Source: Actinomycetota bacterium (lineage in GTDB: Bacteria > Actinomycetota > Acidimicrobiia > Acidimicrobiales > Ilumatobacteraceae). Taken from it: 10,231 nucleotides of DNA. Shown one piece after another: positions 6,416-10,231 of the stretch. The notes beneath the pieces are model-generated. The model did not search any database. It worked only from the letters and a program-made list of their open reading frames with translations, and was not told the origin of the DNA. Every line of letters starts with the position of its first letter. Positions within the stretch are counted from its first letter, which is position 1. The position numbers and the translations under genes are program-made. The stretch lies in contig WLEG01000049.1 of NCBI GenBank assembly GCA_009704425.1, positions 1 to 10,231 on the forward strand, written 5' to 3'.

Positions 6416-8588
6416 AGAGGAACTCCTCGTCCTGTGGGCGTAGGAACAGCGACAACTCCTGACGCAACTCCTCGTTGTCGGCCAGATCCGGATCGGCATC
6501 CACGATCTCGTACGCGGTCTCCCGCGCCAACTGAACCAATTCCCGGTCGCGACGCAGCGAGGCCAACTTCAGATCGGTGCGACCTTTCTGATCCTTGTTC
6601 ATCAACGTTCCCTCGCCTCGCAGTTCCAGATCGACCTCGGCCAGGTAGAAACCGTCGTCGGATTCCACCAGGGCGTCGATGCGCGGATTGGAATCCGGGA
6701 TCATCTCGTCGGTCGTCTCCGTCGGGGTCGTGACGAGCCAACAATTCGACGCGTGACGCCCTCGTCCCACCCGTCCGCGCAACTGGTGCAGTTGGGCGAT
6801 CCCGAAACGATCGGCGTCGAGGATCACCATGACGGTCGCGTTCGGAACGTCGACTCCGACCTCGATCACGGTGGTGGCCACCAACACGTCGGTGTCACCG
6901 CGGCGGAAGCGGTCCATCACCGCCTCTTTCTCGGCCGAGGACATACGGCCGTGGAGCAAACCGATGCGCAACCCGGACAACTCGGTGGACGACAGGCGCT
7001 CGACGGTTTCCTCCGCACTGGCCACCTCGAGCTTCTCGCTCTCCTCGATGAGCGGACACACGACGTACGCCTGGCGACCGGAGGCGACCTGGGCACGAAC
7101 GTCGGACCACACCTCCTCCTCGGCCTCGGGTCCGTCGGCCGCGCGCGTGACGATCGGTGTGCGCCCCGGTGGCTTTTCGTCCAGAACGCTGACGTCGAGA
7201 TCGCCGTAGACGGTCATGGCCGCCGTGCGCGGGATGGGCGTGGCGGTCATGACCAGAACGTCGGGCACCGCGCCACCGTCCTCGCCCTTGGCCCGTAAGG
7301 CCGCGCGTTGCTCGACTCCGAAGCGGTGCTGCTCGTCGACGACCACCACCCCGAGACTGTGGAAGTTCACCGTCTCCTGGATGAGCGCGTGGGTTCCGAT
7401 GGCGATGTCGACCTTGCCGTCGGCCAGGCCGGCCAGGATGTCGCGCCGCTTCTCCGCCGTCACACTGCTCGTGAGCAACTCGACCCGAACGTCGCGCTCA
7501 CCATCGAGGGTGTCGTCCGCGGGGACGCGCAAACCTTCGAGCAGTCGACGGATACCGACGGCGTGCTGCTCGGCCAGAACCTCGGTGGGGGCCATCAACG
7601 CCCCCTGATGCCCGCCCTGCACCGCCACCAGCATGGCCGACACCGCCACCAACGTCTTGCCCGCACCCACGTCGCCCTGCAACAAACGGTGCATGGGCGT
7701 CGAGGAGGCGAGATCGGATTCGATCTCGGCGATGACACGGCGTTGCGCTCCGGTGAGTTCGTACGGCAGGTGCGCGTGGAATCGCCGCACCAACTCGCCG
7801 TCGATCACGTGCCTGATGCCGACGGAGCCCCGTTCGAAGGCCCTCTTGCGCATGACCAGCACCAGTTGCACCCTCAACAACTCGTCGAAGGCCAGACGCC
7901 GACGGGCGGCCTCCTTGTGCGCGAAGGTGTCCGGTGAATGGATTCCGATGAGCGCGTCGTCGCGGTCCATCAGCGAGCAGCGTTCGCGAACGCGATCGGG
8001 CAAGGGGTCGCTGATGCCACGGGCCTTGCATCGCGCCAACGTCTCGTCGACCGCGCGCAACACGGTCCACGACGGCAGGTCCACCTTCTCGCTCTGCGGG
8101 TAGACGGCCACGATGGGACGTGGACGTTCGTCGGGATCGCCCAACACGTCGACGGTGGGGTTCGCCATCTGCTTGACGCCGTTGAAGCGGCCGATGCGAC
8201 CGAACACCGCCACCAACGAACCCGCCTTCAACTGTTTGGCGCGGTAGGGCTGATTGAAGAAGACCAGCGAGAGCCGACCACTGGCGTCGGCCACCGTGGC
8301 GGTGACGCGCGACGGACCACGACGAGGTCCGGGTGGAGGTCCGTTCACCGACCTGATTTCGCCGATGACGAGGACGTCGACACCTTCGGCGGCGTCGGCG
8401 ATGGGGGCCTCACGTGTGCGATCGATCCAACGACGCGGGTAATGCGTGAGAAGTTCGAGCAGATTCGTGATGCCGAACTTGGCGAAGTTGTCGGCCCTCT
8501 TGGCGGCGCCCACCGCCTTGAGGCGAGAGACGGGAATGGTGGCCAGTTCGGCCAACGTGATCGGGGACTTCGCGTCCGCGTCGGCCAC
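6405..8588 (-). CDS. recG: ATP-dependent DNA helicase RecG
   Basis: RecG remodels stalled replication forks and branch-migrates recombination intermediates. The 727-residue protein has the wedge/OB-fold region (about 60-150) and then both helicase lobes. Visible motifs are Walker A GDVGAGKT (305-312), motif II DEQH (418-421, in DEQHRFGVEQ), TATPIPRT (448-455), LLHGRM (544-549), ATTVIEVGVDVPNA (571-584) and motif VI HQLRGRVGRG (601-610). Length is normal. The start is GTG at 8586-8588, 11 nt after the stop of the FakA-like gene; its ribosome-binding site is weak, so coupling is likely. The DAK protein-recG pairing is common in Actinobacteria. One oddity: where many RecG proteins have GTRQ-G after the LELRG stretch, this one reads NKDQKG (664-669). 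The 3' end overlaps the plus-strand membrane gene by 11 nt. Confidence 0.97.
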   Translation of the reverse strand: MADADAKSPITLAELATIPVSRLKAVGAAKRADNFAKFGITNLLELLTHYPRRWIDRTREAPIADAAEGVDVLVIGEIRSVNGPPPGPRRGPSRVTATVADASGRLSLVFFNQPYRAKQLKAGSLVAVFGRIGRFNGVKQMANPTVDVLGDPDERPRPIVAVYPQSEKVDLPSWTVLRAVDETLARCKARGISDPLPDRVRERCSLMDRDDALIGIHSPDTFAHKEAARRRLAFDELLRVQLVLVMRKRAFERGSVGIRHVIDGELVRRFHAHLPYELTGAQRRVIAEIESDLASSTPMHRLLQGDVGAGKTLVAVSAMLVAVQGGHQGALMAPTEVLAEQHAVGIRRLLEGLRVPADDTLDGERDVRVELLTSSVTAEKRRDILAGLADGKVDIAIGTHALIQETVNFHSLGVVVVDEQHRFGVEQRAALRAKGEDGGAVPDVLVMTATPIPRTAAMTVYGDLDVSVLDEKPPGRTPIVTRAADGPEAEEEVWSDVRAQVASGRQAYVVCPLIEESEKLEVASAEETVERLSSTELSGLRIGLLHGRMSSAEKEAVMDRFRRGDTDVLVATTVIEVGVDVPNATVMVILDADRFGIAQLHQLRGRVGRGRHASNCWLVTTPTETTDEMIPDSNPRIDALVESDDGFYLAEVDLELRGEGTLMNKDQKGRTDLKLASLRRDRELVQLARETAYEIVDADPDLADNEELRQELSLFLRPQDEEFLFKS

Positions 8589-8599
8589 GGGTCACCGAT

Positions 8600-10231
8600 T
8601 CATTCGACGCCGAAGAGGTAGGGATACAGCGGCTGTCCCCCACGATGACGTTCGACCTGCACGCCCGGGCGTTCGGTGGACAGCCATGCGTCGATGGCCG
8701 CGGACGCCGAGGCCGTGGCATCGGTTCCCTCGATCACCGACACGATCTCGCGCGATTCGTCGACCAGCTGCGCGAGCAACGCCACGACCGCGCCGTCGAG
8801 CGTGCCACTGACGGCCACGATGCCGTCGCCGCGGACGAGACCGATCCAATCCCCGGTGGTGACCGGACCCACGTCGCTGGACGAGTCGCGCACGGCCTGG
8901 GTGACCTCGCCGGTGACCATGGCCTCGATCGAGGACTCCATGGACGACGAGTTCTCGTCGACACCGGCTTCGGGGTCGTACACCACCAACGCCGCCAGAG
9001 CTTCGGGCATGGAACGAGTGGGCACCACGCGCACCTGCTTGGACGTGAGCGCGTCCAGCTGTTCGGCCACCGGAATGATGTTCTTGTTGTTCGGCAGAAC
9101 GATCACCTGCTGTGCGTTCACCGCCTCGACCGCGGCCAACAGCTCCGCGGTGGACGGATTGAGCGTTTGACCACCGGTGACGATGCCCTGCACGCCCAAT
9201 TGCCCGAACAATTCCTCGAGTCCGCTGCCACTGCACACCGCCACCACCGCGGTGGTGACCGCCGGCAGACCGGCCGCGGAACGAGCCGCGTCGTGGGCGG
9301 CATGACGTTCGGCGACCTCCTCGAAGAGGTCGGTGACGCGAATCTGCTTGGGGCGACCGCCCAGATCGATGGCCGCCTCGATGGCCGCGCCGATGTCGTT
9401 GGTGTGGACGTGACAGTTCCAGAGGCCGTCTCCGCCCACCACCACGATCGAATCGCCGATCTCGCCCCAATCGGACTTGAACGCGTCAATCTTGTCGTCG
9501 TCGAGATGGAGGAAGTACATCACCTCGTAGCGCAGGTCAGCGACCGACATCTCGCCGTGCTGATCGGGGGCCGACAGCGAGGTGAGCGACGCCGGCAACG
9601 GCTCGTCGAGCGCGTCGCCGCCGATGGAGTCCGCGGGAGTGGGAATGGGTTCGCCATCCACAACGTTCAGCGCCGCGTCGAGCAACAACAGGAATCCGGC
9701 GCCACCGGCGTCGACCACACCCGCGTCCTTCAGGACCGGCAACATGTCGGGAGTGGCGTCGAGGGCCCGTCGACCGGCGTCACGCGCCGCACGCAACGTC
9801 GCGCCCAAGGTCGCGCCCGTGGCCGCCGATGCCTTGGCCGCTTCGCTGGCCTCACGAACCACCGTGAGAATCGTTCCTTCGATCGGCTTGAGCACGGCCT
9901 TGTACGCGGCCGTCGATGCCTCGCTGAGGGCCTCGGCGACTTCGGTGGCGGTGCTGCTGGCCGTGGAGGACAGACGTCCGGCCAGGCCCCGAAGGATCTG
10001 GGACAAGATGACGCCGGAGTTGCCGCGGGCTCCCATGAGCGACCCGTGGGAGATGGCCTGACAGGTGGGCTCGATGTCGGGGCCGGCCTGATCCAGTTCG
10101 GCCACCACGGCGTCCAGAGTGCGGGCCATGTTCGTCCCGGTGTCCCCGTCGGGGACCGGATACACGTTGAGACGGTTGATCCGCGGAGCGTGTTCGCGGA
10201 CGGCGTCTCGGAAGGCGACCACGGTGCGACG
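8600..10231 (-). CDS. FakA-like DAK2-domain fatty acid kinase, 5' end beyond window
   Basis: Family of the ATP-binding subunit of fatty acid kinase, which phosphorylates fatty acids held by a FakB (DegV-type) partner to give acyl-phosphate. No FakB gene is in the window. Counting from GTG at 10220-10222 as residue 1: the DhaL/DAK2 domain (about 1-190) has NVYPVPDGDTGTNM (19-32, Mg-ATP aspartates) and MGARGNSGVILSQ (63-75). A middle domain has GDSIVVVGGDGLWNCHVHTND (256-276). The C-terminal domain has GGQTLNPS (350-357), LPNNKNI (376-382) and VVPTRS (399-404), ending in YLFGVE. The reading frame stays open to the window edge, and family proteins normally carry 10-20 more residues before this point, so the GTG is probably internal and the true start lies outside. 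The product feeds the same acyl-phosphate pool as PlsX. The family is secure; the substrate is inferred. Confidence 0.93.
   Translation of the reverse strand, partial: RRTVVAFRDAVREHAPRINRLNVYPVPDGDTGTNMARTLDAVVAELDQAGPDIEPTCQAISHGSLMGARGNSGVILSQILRGLAGRLSSTASSTATEVAEALSEASTAAYKAVLKPIEGTILTVVREASEAAKASAATGATLGATLRAARDAGRRALDATPDMLPVLKDAGVVDAGGAGFLLLLDAALNVVDGEPIPTPADSIGGDALDEPLPASLTSLSAPDQHGEMSVADLRYEVMYFLHLDDDKIDAFKSDWGEIGDSIVVVGGDGLWNCHVHTNDIGAAIEAAIDLGGRPKQIRVTDLFEEVAERHAAHDAARSAAGLPAVTTAVVAVCSGSGLEELFGQLGVQGIVTGGQTLNPSTAELLAAVEAVNAQQVIVLPNNKNIIPVAEQLDALTSKQVRVVPTRSMPEALAALVVYDPEAGVDENSSSMESSIEAMVTGEVTQAVRDSSSDVGPVTTGDWIGLVRGDGIVAVSGTLDGAVVALLAQLVDESREIVSVIEGTDATASASAAIDAWLSTERPGVQVERHRGGQPLYPYLFGVE

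Noticed and set aside
3952..6462. 836-codon open frame on the plus strand inside the giant membrane protein gene
   Set aside because: Its translation is extremely rich in Arg and His with no hydrophobic core or motif, as expected for a shifted frame of a GC-rich gene. The membrane protein frame has coherent TM segments and motifs.
5429..6744. Minus-strand open frames opposite the 3' part of the membrane protein gene
   Set aside because: They cross the real recG stop region in other frames and show no recognisable domain; antisense shadow of codon bias.
10220..10222. GTG as the true start of the FakA-like protein
   Set aside because: The reading frame stays open to the window end, no ribosome-binding site can be assessed, and family members usually have 10-20 residues before the helix containing INRLNVYPVPDGD. 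Treated as truncated instead.
1..10231. CRISPR array, tRNA/rRNA gene, insertion sequence, phage attachment site
   Set aside because: No regularly spaced repeats, no tRNA-like or rRNA-like stretches, no transposase or integrase coding region and no long terminal inverted repeats were seen.

Overview
The window is a GC-rich, densely packed bacterial chromosome segment with frequent GTG starts and many 1-4 nt stop/start overlaps. Gene content and order point to an actinobacterium. The minus-strand series is: FakA-like DAK protein, recG, (insert), rsmD, coaD, a SepIVA/DivIVA-like coiled-coil protein, a YceD/DUF177 protein, rpmF, plsX. It parallels the order I recall around recG-rsmD-coaD and sepIVA-DUF177 in mycobacteria and streptomycetes. 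The sequence style and the large surface-type membrane protein suggest Acidimicrobiia (Ilumatobacter-like). That placement is inference, because the window holds no rRNA or other phylogenetic marker.

Layout, left to right. 1-300 (-): N-terminal third of plsX, cut by the window edge. 316-492 (-): rpmF (ribosomal protein bL32). 565-1077 (-): YceD/DUF177 zinc-type protein. 1074-1703 (-): SepIVA-like coiled-coil protein. 1700-2221 (-): coaD. 2221-2808 (-): rsmD. 2809-2865: a 57-nt divergent intergenic region carrying a -10-like box for rsmD and a GC-rich repeat. 2866-3048 (+): 60-aa zinc-ribbon-like protein. 3035-6415 (+): giant polytopic membrane protein that looks like two GT-C glycosyltransferase-type halves in one chain, with an extracytoplasmic C-terminal tail. 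6405-8588 (-): recG. 8600-10231 (-): fakA/DAK2-type kinase, lacking its extreme N-terminus at the right edge. No gap exceeds 300 bases, and I see no RNA gene, transposon or CRISPR array.

How the genes fit together. The minus strand is a housekeeping block for lipid precursor synthesis (PlsX, FakA, and CoaD for coenzyme A), ribosome function (RsmD, bL32, possibly YceD), DNA repair (RecG) and septation/polar growth (SepIVA-like). rsmD-coaD-sepIVA-like-yceD are joined by 1-4 nt overlaps and are almost certainly translationally coupled; rpmF and plsX follow after short gaps. The plus-strand pair (zinc ribbon plus giant membrane protein) sits between recG and rsmD, overlaps recG tail to tail by 11 nt, and is the accessory, least understood part. 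The giant membrane protein is the best candidate for something not well described.
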